Positions 9,347 to 17,738 are shown, counted from the stretch's first letter. The stretch is 64,000 nucleotides of DNA from Flavobacterium segetis (GCF_900129575.1 NZ_FQWE01000005.1:186001-250000), one strand, 5' to 3'. Notes: generated by a model not told the origin, from the letters alone. Program-made: numbers and translations.

Positions 9347-10042
9347 TTATAAAAAATAGGCCAAAACGATACCAATAACGATCATAGAAACCTTAGCGAT
9401 ATTAAATTTGTGCCCTTCGCTGCTTTCAAAAATTATAGTAGAAGAAATATGAAATAAAATTCCTATTACAACTGCTGTGATTTGGCTATGATATTGTTCA
9501 AGTCCTGTAAAATAGTCAGCAGCAAGCGTCCCTAACGGTGTCATTAATGCAAATGTGAGCATGAATACAAAAATTGCTTTTTTATTTAGGCTTGAGTTTA
9601 AAAAAAATGTGGTTAAAATAATTGCTATTGGCAAATGATGAATTGCAATTCCTAATGCTAAATTACTGTGATCATGACCTATAGGAAAACCTTCAAGAAA
9701 TGCATGAATGCAAAGACTGATAAATAATAACCACGGAATATGTGACATATTTGGGTGTCCGTGAACGTGACCATGTTCAGCACCTTTTGAAAAAAATTCT
9801 AAGATGATTTGGAATAAAATTCCTAGCATTATAAAAATACCTGCGCTATGGTTATGGCTCTCGCCAAGGGTGTGGTTGTTAACTTGATACACTTCTGGCA
9901 AGAGATGCATCACTGTTAAGGAAAGTAAGAATGAACCACTAAAAGCTAGTAACAACTTTAAATTAGTTTTGTTTTTTGGTTTTAAAACCAATGCAATTAC
10001 ATATCCTAAAAGTACGGAAAGTAAGGGTAAAAGATAGTTCAT
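9347..10042 (-). CDS. ZIP family metal (probably zinc) transporter
   Basis: A 231-residue inner-membrane protein with about eight hydrophobic segments. A histidine-rich loop (GHVHGHPN, and HNHSAG earlier) and the conserved metal-site helices IHAFLEGFPIGHDHSN and IAIHHLPIAIILTTFFL match ZIP transporters, in which H, E, N and H of these two helices coordinate the metal. Expected to import Zn2+ or related divalent cations. Directly adjacent to the upstream methyltransferase gene with no intergenic base (10042/10043), so they are co-transcribed. Confidence 0.9.
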   Translation of the reverse strand: MNYLLPLLSVLLGYVIALVLKPKNKTNLKLLLAFSGSFLLSLTVMHLLPEVYQVNNHTLGESHNHSAGIFIMLGILFQIILEFFSKGAEHGHVHGHPNMSHIPWLLFISLCIHAFLEGFPIGHDHSNLALGIAIHHLPIAIILTTFFLNSSLNKKAIFVFMLTFALMTPLGTLAADYFTGLEQYHSQITAVVIGILFHISSTIIFESSEGHKFNIAKVSMIVIGIVLAYFL

Positions 10043-10807
10043 CTATTTAAAAATCATGATTAAACGCTCACTCTCTGTTTTGTGGAATTTCTTCAATTTA
10101 TAATCGCCAAAAATATCTAGCAAATAGATTCCAGCTTCTTCCATTAGTTCTTCAAAATCTTTTAAAGTGAGTGCTTTTACTTTTTCTGTAAAATGAAAAG
10201 GCTGTCCCTCGTCAATAAAATCGATTTCCTTGTATATGTGTCCGTTTTTTTCATAGCGTTTAATGTGAAAATCAATTCCATCAACAGTTTTCATTTCTTC
10301 AGGAATCAAGGTGTTTACCACTTGATGCACATTCATAAAATCAATTGCTGCAAATCCATATTCTGACAAACTTTCTTTAATAGCTTTCAGCGTAGTTAAG
10401 TTGTCTTCGTCGTTTTCGAAATAACCAAAACTGGTAAACAAATTAAATATGGCATCATACTTTTCTTCAAATGGCTCTCGCATGTCGTGAACCTTGAAAT
10501 GTAGCGTTTCGTTAGCGTTTTTATTTGCGTCAGCAATACTATTTTCAGACAAATCAGCGCCAAGTACGTCAAAACCCAACTGATTCAAATAGATAGAATG
10601 ACGGCCTTTGCCGCAGGCTAAATCCAGTACTTTTGCTTTTTCAGGTAGATTTAAATAATGCGTCAAATTATCCATGAAAATTTGTGCTTCTCGGTAATTG
10701 CGCTCTTTATATAGTATGTGATAATATGGAGTGTCAAACCATGAGGAATACCATTTTGCAGTTGGTTTTACTTGTTTTTCCGTAGATAGTTTTTCAGCTT
10801 CAGACAT
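10043..10807 (-). CDS. Class I SAM-dependent methyltransferase, substrate unknown
   Basis: A 254-residue Rossmann-fold methyltransferase. SAM-binding motif I is VLDLACGKGRHSIYL (about 60-74), followed by the acidic end of strand 2 in VLGADLSENSI and the motif IV region YDAIFNLFTSFGYF. The family resembles bacterial small-molecule methyltransferases of the Methyltransf_25 type; the substrate cannot be told. It begins the minus-strand transcription unit and is divergent from the rRNA methyltransferase gene at 10902 across about 94 bases. Confidence 0.85.
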   Translation of the reverse strand: MSEAEKLSTEKQVKPTAKWYSSWFDTPYYHILYKERNYREAQIFMDNLTHYLNLPEKAKVLDLACGKGRHSIYLNQLGFDVLGADLSENSIADANKNANETLHFKVHDMREPFEEKYDAIFNLFTSFGYFENDEDNLTTLKAIKESLSEYGFAAIDFMNVHQVVNTLIPEEMKTVDGIDFHIKRYEKNGHIYKEIDFIDEGQPFHFTEKVKALTLKDFEELMEEAGIYLLDIFGDYKLKKFHKTESERLIMIFK

Positions 10808-10836
10808 TTATTCTATTTCAATTAATTTAATTGATG

Positions 10837-10844
10837 CAAATTTA
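10837..10844 (-). promoter_or_regulatory. Candidate -7 promoter element for the methyltransferase-ZIP unit
   Basis: On the minus strand TAAATTTG matches the Bacteroidota -7 consensus TAnnTTTG, placed about 30 bases upstream of the start codon at 10807. A second match (TATATTTG, 10857-10864 minus) lies just upstream. No convincing -33 element at the usual distance. Confidence 0.35.
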
Positions 10845-10847
10845 GTG

Positions 10848-10855
10848 TATTTTTG
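10848..10855 (+). promoter_or_regulatory. Candidate -7 promoter element for the THUMP methyltransferase gene
   Basis: TATTTTTG matches TAnnTTTG on the plus strand, 46 bases before the ATG at 10902. It is interleaved with the minus-strand candidates of the divergent gene, so the two promoters probably influence each other. A TTG at 10831 is closer (14-base spacer) than usual for a -33 element. Confidence 0.35.
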
Positions 10856-10890
10856 CCAAATATAACGATAACAATGCCCACTTTAGGGGC

Positions 10891-10898
10891 AAAGGAGG
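10891..10898 (+). promoter_or_regulatory. Unusual strong Shine-Dalgarno sequence preceded by a small hairpin
   Basis: AAAGGAGG lies three bases before the ATG at 10902. Most genes in this window have no such sequence, as usual for Flavobacteriia. Just upstream TGCCC (10875-10879) can pair with GGGCA (10887-10891), so a hairpin abuts the ribosome binding site. Confidence 0.5.
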
Positions 10899-10901
10899 CA
10901 A

Positions 10902-12128
10902 ATGGAAGATAATTTTAAAATGGTTGCCAAAACCTTTTTTGGTTTTGAGGAGATATTAGCAAAAGAGTTACAAATGCTCGGTGCACAAAATGTTGAGCAA
11001 GGAGTTCGAATGGTAAGTTTTAAGGGAGATAAAGGATTCATGTACAAGGCAAATTTAGCTTTACGTACTGCTTTAAAAATACTTAAACCTATATATTTTT
11101 TTAAGGCTAACAATGAACAAGCTTTATACAAAGGAATATCAAGCATGAATTGGTCTAAATTGCTTAACGCAAATCAGACTTTTGTAATTGACACAACAGT
11201 ACATTCTACTTTTTTCAATCACTCTGAATTTGTTTCTCAAAAGTGTAAAGATGCCATAGTAGACCAGTTTAGAGAAAGAACCGGCCAACGTCCAAGTATA
11301 GATAAAGTACATCCTGATTTACGTATAAACATTCATATTGATAAAGACCAAGTTTCAGTTGCATTAGATACGTCCGGAAACTCTTTAAATCAGCGTGGTT
11401 ATAGAACTGCAACGAATATTGCTCCAATAAATGAAGTTCTTGCTGCGGGAATTTTGTTGCTTTCAGGCTGGGATGGTCAAACTGATTTCTTGGATCCTAT
11501 GTGTGGTTCTGGAACATTCCTTGCTGAAGCCGCTATGATTGCATGCAATATTCCAGCAAATATTAATCGTAAAGAATTTGCTTTTGAAAAATGGAATGAT
11601 TGGGATAATGATCTATTTGAAGCTATTTCAGATAGTTTATTAAAACGGGTACGAGAATTTCATCATACCATAAAAGGATATGACAAAGCGCCAAGTGCGG
11701 TTCAAAAAGCAAAAGATAATATAAAGAATGCCAATTTAGAGGACTATATTTCAATTGAAGAAGATAACTTTTTTGATACTTCAAAAAGATCAGAGGAAAA
11801 ATTGCATATTGTATTTAACCCACCCTATGATGAGCGTTTAGATATTCACATGGAGGAATTTTATAAAAATATTGGAGATACTTTAAAGAAAAATTACCCA
11901 GCTACTAATGCATGGATGATCACGGCAAATCTAGAAGCATTAAAGTATGTTGGATTAAAACCTTCGAGAAAAATTAAACTTTTCAATGCTGGATTAGAAG
12001 CGCGATTGGTAAAATACGAGATGTACGAAGGTAGTAAGAGAACTAAATTTTCTGCCGAAGCTCGTGCAGAGACCGCAAATAAAATAATAGAGGTAAATAC
12101 GATCAATAATTCAGATAACACGCTATAG
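10902..12128 (+). CDS. THUMP-domain class I SAM-dependent RNA methyltransferase (RlmL-like)
   Basis: A 408-residue enzyme with an N-terminal ferredoxin-like plus THUMP region (about 1-155) and a C-terminal methyltransferase domain. SAM-binding segment DPMCGSGTFLAEAAMIACN and catalytic motif FNPPYDERL (NPPY, typical of N-methyltransferases acting on exocyclic amino groups) are clear. It corresponds to the RlmL half (m2G2445 of 23S rRNA) of the fused E. coli RlmKL; the exact target here is inferred. The START at 10902 is supported by the AGGAGG sequence directly upstream. Followed 48 bases later by a small membrane-protein gene. Confidence 0.88.
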   Translation: MEDNFKMVAKTFFGFEEILAKELQMLGAQNVEQGVRMVSFKGDKGFMYKANLALRTALKILKPIYFFKANNEQALYKGISSMNWSKLLNANQTFVIDTTVHSTFFNHSEFVSQKCKDAIVDQFRERTGQRPSIDKVHPDLRINIHIDKDQVSVALDTSGNSLNQRGYRTATNIAPINEVLAAGILLLSGWDGQTDFLDPMCGSGTFLAEAAMIACNIPANINRKEFAFEKWNDWDNDLFEAISDSLLKRVREFHHTIKGYDKAPSAVQKAKDNIKNANLEDYISIEEDNFFDTSKRSEEKLHIVFNPPYDERLDIHMEEFYKNIGDTLKKNYPATNAWMITANLEALKYVGLKPSRKIKLFNAGLEARLVKYEMYEGSKRTKFSAEARAETANKIIEVNTINNSDNTL

Positions 12129-12176
12129 ATTTATCCTAAAAAAATGTGATTAACACAATTATAATCAACTATCAAA

Positions 12177-12413
12177 ATGAGCAAATTACAAATAAGAGCA
12201 TTTATATATCAACTAGGTTGTTTTGCAATATTATTTATTTCTGCTAGATATTTAGTGGCCTATTATACGCCTTTAACAGGTTATTGGATACCAATATCGG
12301 CATTTTTTATTGGAACAATCCTGTCTCCTAAATTTCAAGCTATTAAAACGAAAGACGGCGAGAAGTTCTTTATGAAATGGATTTTTATGAAAGGCGTCAG
12401 GGAAATAGAGTAG
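12177..12413 (+). CDS. Small membrane protein, function unknown
   Basis: A 78-residue protein with two probable transmembrane helices (about 8-28 and 34-50) and a basic C-terminal tail (KFQAIKTKDGEKFFMKW). I do not recognise the family. Same strand as the RNA methyltransferase gene, 48 bases downstream, and followed by a terminator at 12514, so both likely share a transcript. Confidence 0.65.
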   Translation: MSKLQIRAFIYQLGCFAILFISARYLVAYYTPLTGYWIPISAFFIGTILSPKFQAIKTKDGEKFFMKWIFMKGVREIE

Positions 12414-12513
12414 TTTTTTTAATTAGAAAATTACTGATTTAGATAATCAGGTTATCGGACAAGATAAATCATCCCTATCACTTTATTTTTATAGACAATT
12501 TAGTTTAAAATTT

Positions 12514-12551
12514 AAAAAGAGATAATTTTTTAAAAATCATCTCTTTTTTTT
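12514..12551. terminator. Bidirectional terminator between convergent units
   Basis: AAAAAGAGAT and ATCTCTTTTT form a 10 bp stem around an AT-rich loop, with T tract to 12551 and A tract on the other side. It lies between the plus-strand gene ending at 12413 and the minus-strand gene ending at 12643. Confidence 0.75.
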
Positions 12552-12642
12552 ATGCTGTTTTGTTTTTATTTTCTAAATGACAAAACGTATGAACTCCCTA
12601 TCGTTGATTGAAAAATATCATCTTTTAAATTTACATATTTTC

Positions 12643-13509
12643 TTATTTCTTAATTTTCTCATCGACTACTTTAGCAACCGCCTTGGCTTTCTTTTTATAA
12701 ATTGGTACAAAATAAGTTACTGTGTAATTTAAACCAACACCAAAACTACCATCATAAGTTCTATTAAAACCTGGAATGTATAAATTTGAAAAATTTTCAG
12801 GTTCTTTATTACTTACTAAACGATTTAATCGAAGGCTGAAACCTACAAACACATTATTAAATACTTTAGCTTTTATACCAGCAACTACTTCAATCCAGCT
12901 GGCTGATAAACCGTCAAACTTTTGACCTGATTGAATTATTGGAGTTTCTTGGAAATAAGGATTTGCATTGTAAATTCGGTAATTATTAAGTTCTTGATTA
13001 AAAGTACTAAAACCGTAACGCAAACCTATTGAAATAATATTTTCCATATTCAACCAGTTTTGATAGCCATTGTAATCAAATCCAGCTTTTAAGTAAGATC
13101 CTTTTGTGGTAAAATTTACTCGGTCGTCTTCCGTAGTTTTATTTTCATTGCCTATTTCAGCTGCTAAGAAGTATTTTTTAGTCAATCTATAATCTCCCAC
13201 TAACTCTAAACCTTTATAATTACTGTCGTACAAACCACGTGTAAGCTTATATAAATCTAAACCTACACGCAAACCATAACGATCTGTTTTTTGAAAGATG
13301 GAGTCCTTTTTTTTTATAATTGTATCAGTATTTACCAAGGTTAAAGGAGCTGCAGGAATCTGCTGTTCTTTCTCGAAAATCGGAGGAGCACTTGTTTCTT
13401 TTACACTATTTTTTATTGGTTTTACTTTTGGACTGGTTTCTTGCGAATAGCCAAGAGTTATCGATAATATCAGAACAAAACTAAAAAAAGATCTTGATGT
13501 GTGTTTCAT
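12643..13509 (-). CDS. DUF6048-type predicted outer-membrane beta-barrel protein
   Basis: A 288-residue protein with a signal peptide (about 1-22, ending GYSQ), a proline/lysine-rich linker to about residue 75, then a region of alternating amphipathic strands (GLRVGLDLYKLT, YFLAAEIGNEN, IISIGLRYGFSTF, YDGSFGVGLNYTVTYFVP) expected of a small outer-membrane barrel. This is the DUF6048 pattern seen in flavobacteria; function unknown. It overlaps the upstream DUF6452 gene by 29 bases, and the two families are commonly neighbours, so the products may work together in the envelope. Confidence 0.78.
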   Translation of the reverse strand: MKHTSRSFFSFVLILSITLGYSQETSPKVKPIKNSVKETSAPPIFEKEQQIPAAPLTLVNTDTIIKKKDSIFQKTDRYGLRVGLDLYKLTRGLYDSNYKGLELVGDYRLTKKYFLAAEIGNENKTTEDDRVNFTTKGSYLKAGFDYNGYQNWLNMENIISIGLRYGFSTFNQELNNYRIYNANPYFQETPIIQSGQKFDGLSASWIEVVAGIKAKVFNNVFVGFSLRLNRLVSNKEPENFSNLYIPGFNRTYDGSFGVGLNYTVTYFVPIYKKKAKAVAKVVDEKIKK

Positions 13510-14002
13510 TTTCGCTGTCTATATTATTTTTTTCAACTGATATAAATTTGATCCATTTTTGGTTAGCAGCAATAGGATCAGTATGTGTGTATGGATTTAT
13601 AGGGTCTAACGTAAAAACTGTTTTATAACCACAGGCTCGAGAAACAAAAAGCTCCTGAGTGCTATAATCAAATTTTATAATATCTTCATCAACTAATACT
13701 GGATTTGAATTACCAGAATTTAAAGTTAAACTAAAAGTTGTCGTGGTTCCAACAGTTTTTAGCGGAAGTGCTATAGAATTTAAATTAGTTATTTCTGAGC
13801 CGTTAATTAATACTCCGCTTGTCATTCCTTCTCCAACAACTTTTAGATTTGTGACGTTTTTTAAAATTGAAGGATTCAAAAAGTCATAAAAACTAATTAC
13901 TAATCTCGGAGTTGTTGGTGTATTAGCATCACAAATATCATCTTTCTCACAGCTGGAAAAAGAGAGCGCTATTACAAATATTATCAAAATTACTTTTTTC
14001 AT
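13481..14002 (-). CDS. DUF6452-type predicted lipoprotein
   Basis: A 173-residue secreted protein with a lipobox signal (LSFSSC, lipid anchor Cys18) and a mature beta-rich part; cysteines in DICDAN and SRACGYKTVF may form a disulfide. Family assignment to DUF6452 is from general resemblance and the adjacency to a DUF6048 protein. Its 3' end overlaps the next gene by 29 bases. The region 30-100 bases before its start codon carries ten copies of a 7 bp tandem repeat, which may affect expression. Confidence 0.75.
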   Translation of the reverse strand: MKKVILIIFVIALSFSSCEKDDICDANTPTTPRLVISFYDFLNPSILKNVTNLKVVGEGMTSGVLINGSEITNLNSIALPLKTVGTTTTFSLTLNSGNSNPVLVDEDIIKFDYSTQELFVSRACGYKTVFTLDPINPYTHTDPIAANQKWIKFISVEKNNIDSENETHIKIFF

Positions 14003-14031
14003 AATGTCTTTATTCAGTGCTCTGCGGTTAA

Positions 14032-14101
14032 TTATCAGTTATCAGTTATCCGTTATCCGTTATCCGTTATCCGCTATCCGTTATCTGTTATTCGTTATCG
14101 G
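14032..14101. repeat. Tandem repeat, ten 7 bp units (TTATCCG consensus)
   Basis: Ten head-to-tail heptamers: TTATCAG twice, TTATCCG four times, then single variants CTATCCG, TTATCTG, TTATTCG and TTATCGG. It occupies the gap between the rlmD stop (14126) and the start of the DUF6452 gene (14002), both minus strand, so it lies in the probable promoter or leader of the latter. The unit is too short and has no spacers, so it is not a CRISPR array. Confidence 0.9.
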
Positions 14102-14125
14102 TTTTATTATAGTGAACGCTGCTTA

Positions 14126-15541
14126 CTATTTTCTTCTTTCTAGTAGAACTACATTTTCAACGTGATGCGTTTGTGGAAACATATCAACTGGGCGTACGCG
14201 AGTTACTTTATATTTCTCATCCATCAAAGCCAAATCCCTTGCTTGAGTAGCTGAGTTGCAACTCACATAAACTACTTTTTCAGGAGCAATTTTCATAATT
14301 TGTTCAATAACGTCTTTATGCATTCCGTCTCTTGGTGGGTCTGTTATGATAACATCCGGATGTCCATGTTGAGCAATGAAATCGTCATTGAAGACCACTT
14401 TCATATCACCTACATAGAACTCACAATTTGTAATGTCATTGCGCTCAGCGTTGAGTTTTGCATCTTTAATTGCTTCAGGAACACTTTCTACACCTATTAC
14501 TTTTTTAGCTTTTTTTGAGACAAACTGTGCAATTGTTCCTGTTCCTGTGTATAAATCGTAAACAATTTCATTACCCGTTAATCCTGCAAAATCTCTCGTT
14601 ATTTTATATAATTCGTAGGCTTGATCTGAATTGGTTTGGTAAAAAGATTTAGCATTGATACTAAATTTCAACCCTTCCATTTCTTCAAGTATGTAATCTC
14701 TTCCTTTATACAATTTTATATCAGTGTCGTATAAAGTATCATTTGCTTTATTGTTGATGACATATTGTAATGAAGTAATTTGAGGAAACTTCTCGTATAA
14801 ATGATTTAAAAGTAATTCTCTTTTTACTTTATCATTTTCGAAAAATTGAATCAAAACCATTATTTCTCCTGTAGAAGCTGTTCTAAGCATCAAAGTTCTC
14901 AGCAAACCTTCATGTGCTCTAGGATTAAAAAATGTCAAGCCATGCACATTTGCAAAATCGCGAACTTCGTTTCTAATTGCATTAGAAGGATCTTCTTGTA
15001 AATGACACTTAGTGATGTCAAGAATTTTATCCCACATTTTCGGAATATGAAAACCAAGGGCATTTCTATTTCCTAAATCTTCAGTACTACCAATCTCAGC
15101 TTCTGTTAACCAACGGCTGTTAGAAAAAGAAAACTCCATTTTATTTCTATAGAAAAACTGTTTCTCTGAACCTAAAATAGGCTCAAATTCTGGTAATTCT
15201 ACTTTTCCAATTCGTTGTAAGTGATTCAAAACCTCGTTTTGCTTATAATACAGTTGTTGACTATATTTCATATTTTGCCATTTGCAACCACCGCAAACTC
15301 CAAAATGTTGACAAATAGGTTCTATTCTATGTTCAGAAAATTCATGAAAATGAATCGCTTTCCCTTCGTAATAGGCCTTGCGCTTTTTAAAAGTTTGCAC
15401 ATCTACCACATCGCCAGGAACGACATTTGGAATGAAAATTACTTTTCCATCGGGAGCTTTAGCTACCGAAACGCCTTTTGCACCAGCATCAAGGACTTTT
15501 ATTTGATGAAAGACAACTTTGTCTGTATTTTTCTTAGCCAT
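14126..15541 (-). CDS. rlmD: 23S rRNA (uracil-1939-C5)-methyltransferase
   Basis: A 471-residue TrmA/RlmD-type RNA m5U methyltransferase. N-terminal TRAM domain (about 8-65, with GAKGVSVAK and VVPGDVVDV), iron-sulfur cluster cysteines in CQHFGVCGGCKWQ, SAM-binding DLYTGTGTIAQF, and the catalytic cysteine in YVSCNSATQARDL. The open frame extends 13 codons upstream to 15580, but the ATG at 15541 (MAKKNTDK) leaves the usual short leader before TRAM and is preferred. RlmD rather than TrmA is chosen because of the TRAM domain and cluster cysteines. Catalyses m5U1939 in 23S rRNA in better known relatives. Confidence 0.9.
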   Translation of the reverse strand: MAKKNTDKVVFHQIKVLDAGAKGVSVAKAPDGKVIFIPNVVPGDVVDVQTFKKRKAYYEGKAIHFHEFSEHRIEPICQHFGVCGGCKWQNMKYSQQLYYKQNEVLNHLQRIGKVELPEFEPILGSEKQFFYRNKMEFSFSNSRWLTEAEIGSTEDLGNRNALGFHIPKMWDKILDITKCHLQEDPSNAIRNEVRDFANVHGLTFFNPRAHEGLLRTLMLRTASTGEIMVLIQFFENDKVKRELLLNHLYEKFPQITSLQYVINNKANDTLYDTDIKLYKGRDYILEEMEGLKFSINAKSFYQTNSDQAYELYKITRDFAGLTGNEIVYDLYTGTGTIAQFVSKKAKKVIGVESVPEAIKDAKLNAERNDITNCEFYVGDMKVVFNDDFIAQHGHPDVIITDPPRDGMHKDVIEQIMKIAPEKVVYVSCNSATQARDLALMDEKYKVTRVRPVDMFPQTHHVENVVLLERRK

Positions 15542-16033
15542 GTCGCAAAAATAAACTTTTGGTTGGTTTAATAAATTCAAATTTTAAAATATTTTTAAAA
15601 ACTATTCTTTTTCGTTGTGCCTCATCCTGCTTTTCACTACTAATCCTCGTTTCATAATCCTAAAATCGGCGATAAAAGGAGCTTCCTGCGGTTGTTCTTT
15701 TCTCACACGATTTTTTAGGCTTATGCTACTGCGGGTTATCCGCTTCAATCAGGGGCAAGGAAGTTGTCTTTAAAATTATTATCACTTTTTTTTAGATTTA
15801 TACAAAGACTTAGAACACTCTTTTACTACTTGTATCATTTAACTCGTAATTTTATCGTTCAAAGAAAATTGCTTTGAAGAGAAGAGAATAACCAATGTTT
15901 ACATTCAATAATGTTAATACAGTTTACAACAATATAAACGTTTTAAGGTAAAAATTATATAAACATTGAAAAGTAGAAAATATTTAAAGATAAATCAGTT
16001 TATGAGTTCAGTTAATTAAGTATTTTTAACGTA
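15542..16033. other. Intergenic region between rlmD and the MEDS-SARP regulator
   Basis: About 490 bases without a supported gene. It contains a structured element (15617-15760), a perfect inverted repeat TTCAAAG-N7-CTTTGAA at 15858-15878, and AT-rich sequence up to the regulator start. The inverted repeat could be an operator for the regulator gene; I found no clear TAnnTTTG match. Confidence 0.5.
15617..15760. ncRNA. Putative structured, possibly repetitive intergenic element
   Basis: CCTAAAATCG (15659-15668) pairs with CGATTTTTTAGG (15708-15719) apart from a two-base bulge, and GCGG-N5-CCGC forms a hairpin at 15731-15743. On the minus strand its end reads CCCCTGATTGAAGCGGATAA, similar in wording to the plus-strand element at 9240 (GAGGGATAGTAGTGGAAATC). 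I recall similar sequences scattered in Flavobacterium intergenic DNA but cannot name them. Strand and function are uncertain. Confidence 0.35.
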
Positions 16034-17527
16034 ATGAAAGAAAACAATGAGAATTATATTGGACTTTTTATACCGGATGAAGATTCACTTGTAAAATCGC
16101 TCGTTCAACTTACTACTTCGATTGAAAGTGGGTCGTGGATATTTATTTCAGATGAAAGACCTCGTAAAAAAGTGAAAGCACTATTTAAAAAAGGTTCTGT
16201 TACTGTAAATGAGGGACAAATTTTGCTATCATCTCAATTTAAACTTCGGGAACCAGTTGTTCGAGCTAGACCGGTTATTGACGCATTAGCAGAAATGGTT
16301 AAAATAACTAAAAGTCATAACTTACTAATTTTTGTAGAGATGACATGGGCGGTTCGCACACCTTCTGGGGATATTTATCTTAGAGAACTACAAGGTGCAT
16401 TTCAAGATTTTCTCAATAAAAATCCGCAATGTACTATTGTTTGTATCTATAATGAGTCCATATTGCTTGATGATCAATTATTGATAGGGTTAGCTTCACA
16501 TCCGTTGATTTATGCAACGAATAAACTAAAAGTTAATCCCTACTATTTGCCACCCCACATACAAATACATAATCGCATACGGGAACGCTTTGATTATTTA
16601 TTAGGTAATGTTGATGAAAATCATAAAGCATTATTATCTAATAAAAATAATTCGACATTCGAAAAATCCTATTCTCAAGAAAGAACTCTTTTAACAAATA
16701 TTTCTAAAAGCGACGAAGGTCGTTGGAAAATAAGGTGTTTTGGTGAATTGCGAATTTATCGTGAAAATGGTGAATTAATAAACTGGAATACAAAATCAGG
16801 TGCTACTAAAAAACTTAAAGCTGTTTTTGCCTATCTTTTATTAAAAGGTAAAAAAGGAGCATCAGGAGAACAAATAGCCGATTTATTATGGCCAGATGCT
16901 GAAACGACGGAAATAGCTATGAATCGATTTTATCATTCTATTCGTTTTTTGCGTCAAGTACTAGGTGGCGATAGTAGCTTAGGGAAAGACGATTCATTTA
17001 TTATAAACCAAAATTCTATTTATTACTTGCAGTTACCTTATGATAGTTGGATTGATTTGCCAATGTTTCGAGAATTATGTGTCAAAGGTAAAATGCATGC
17101 ACAAAACGACGAATTGGAACAAGCAAAAGTTTGTTATACATCAGCTGAGCGACTGTATTCAGGACAATTATTTGAGGATATACCACTGAAATATACTGAA
17201 AATGGTGATGATGATTGGTGCTGGAGCAAACGCTTTTGGTACAAAGAAATGTATCAAAAGCTTCTTTATAGTTTAGCCTCCCTAAATAGAAAATTAGAGG
17301 AGTATGCCGCTGCTATCTCCTACGCAGATCGAGCTTTAGCTGAGGATCCTAATTTAGAAGAAGCGCACAAGGAAAAAATGTTAGCTTTAGCATCTTTAAA
17401 GCGATATGATGCTTTAAATAGACAATTTAAAGTATACACTGAATCTCTGAAGAAATTTAATTTAGGAACACCCTCTCAGGCGCTCAAAGATTTGTACAAT
17501 GATTTAATTCGCAATACGCAATATTAA
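16034..17527 (+). CDS. MEDS sensory domain fused to SARP-type transcriptional activator (winged helix plus BTAD)
   Basis: A 497-residue regulator with an unusual order of domains. Residues about 8-190 look like a MEDS domain (the sensory domain named from methanogen/methylotroph DcmR), ending in the family-like CIYNES...SHPLIYATNKLKVNPYYLPP. Residues about 232-325 form an OmpR-like winged helix (RCFGELRIYRENGE, ADLLWPDAETTEIAMNRFYHS). Residues about 330-490 form a bacterial transcriptional activator (BTAD, TPR-like) domain (DLPMFRELC, AERLYSGQLFEDIP, YADRALAEDPNLEEAHKEKM). This is the AfsR/SARP architecture, better known from actinomycetes. It sits 211 bases upstream of the P450 operon, same strand; I infer it senses the aromatic substrate and activates that operon. 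Confidence 0.82.
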   Translation: MKENNENYIGLFIPDEDSLVKSLVQLTTSIESGSWIFISDERPRKKVKALFKKGSVTVNEGQILLSSQFKLREPVVRARPVIDALAEMVKITKSHNLLIFVEMTWAVRTPSGDIYLRELQGAFQDFLNKNPQCTIVCIYNESILLDDQLLIGLASHPLIYATNKLKVNPYYLPPHIQIHNRIRERFDYLLGNVDENHKALLSNKNNSTFEKSYSQERTLLTNISKSDEGRWKIRCFGELRIYRENGELINWNTKSGATKKLKAVFAYLLLKGKKGASGEQIADLLWPDAETTEIAMNRFYHSIRFLRQVLGGDSSLGKDDSFIINQNSIYYLQLPYDSWIDLPMFRELCVKGKMHAQNDELEQAKVCYTSAERLYSGQLFEDIPLKYTENGDDDWCWSKRFWYKEMYQKLLYSLASLNRKLEEYAAAISYADRALAEDPNLEEAHKEKMLALASLKRYDALNRQFKVYTESLKKFNLGTPSQALKDLYNDLIRNTQY

Positions 17528-17676
17528 TTTATTTTGATAATATTTAAAACGTATTAAAATTATATTTTGAATAATTAATAATAAAAGTGTTAATCCTGTA
17601 GTATTTTAATGATTAATACCTTTTAAAATAATGAAGTATGTTTTTTTTATTTAAAAAATTAATTTCCTATCTCTAA

Positions 17677-17713
17677 AACCAAAGATAAACCAAAGAAACT
17701 GCTTTTATGTTTG
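17677..17713 (+). promoter_or_regulatory. Candidate SARP operator and -7 element of the P450 operon
   Basis: The 9 bp sequence AACCAAAGA occurs twice, at 17677-17685 and 17688-17696, an 11 bp period that places both copies on one helix face. Nine bases further is TATGTTTG (17706-17713), a TAnnTTTG -7 match, 25 bases before the P450 start. SARP activators are known to bind heptameric direct repeats of 11 bp period with the nearer copy about 8 bp from the -10 element. There is no obvious -33 box, as expected for an activator-dependent promoter. Confidence 0.55.
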
Positions 17714-17738
17714 TTGTATAATTTATAAATCTTTAATT

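Noticed and set aside
14032..14101. CRISPR array
   Set aside because: Units are 7 bp, contiguous and without spacers; no cas genes nearby.
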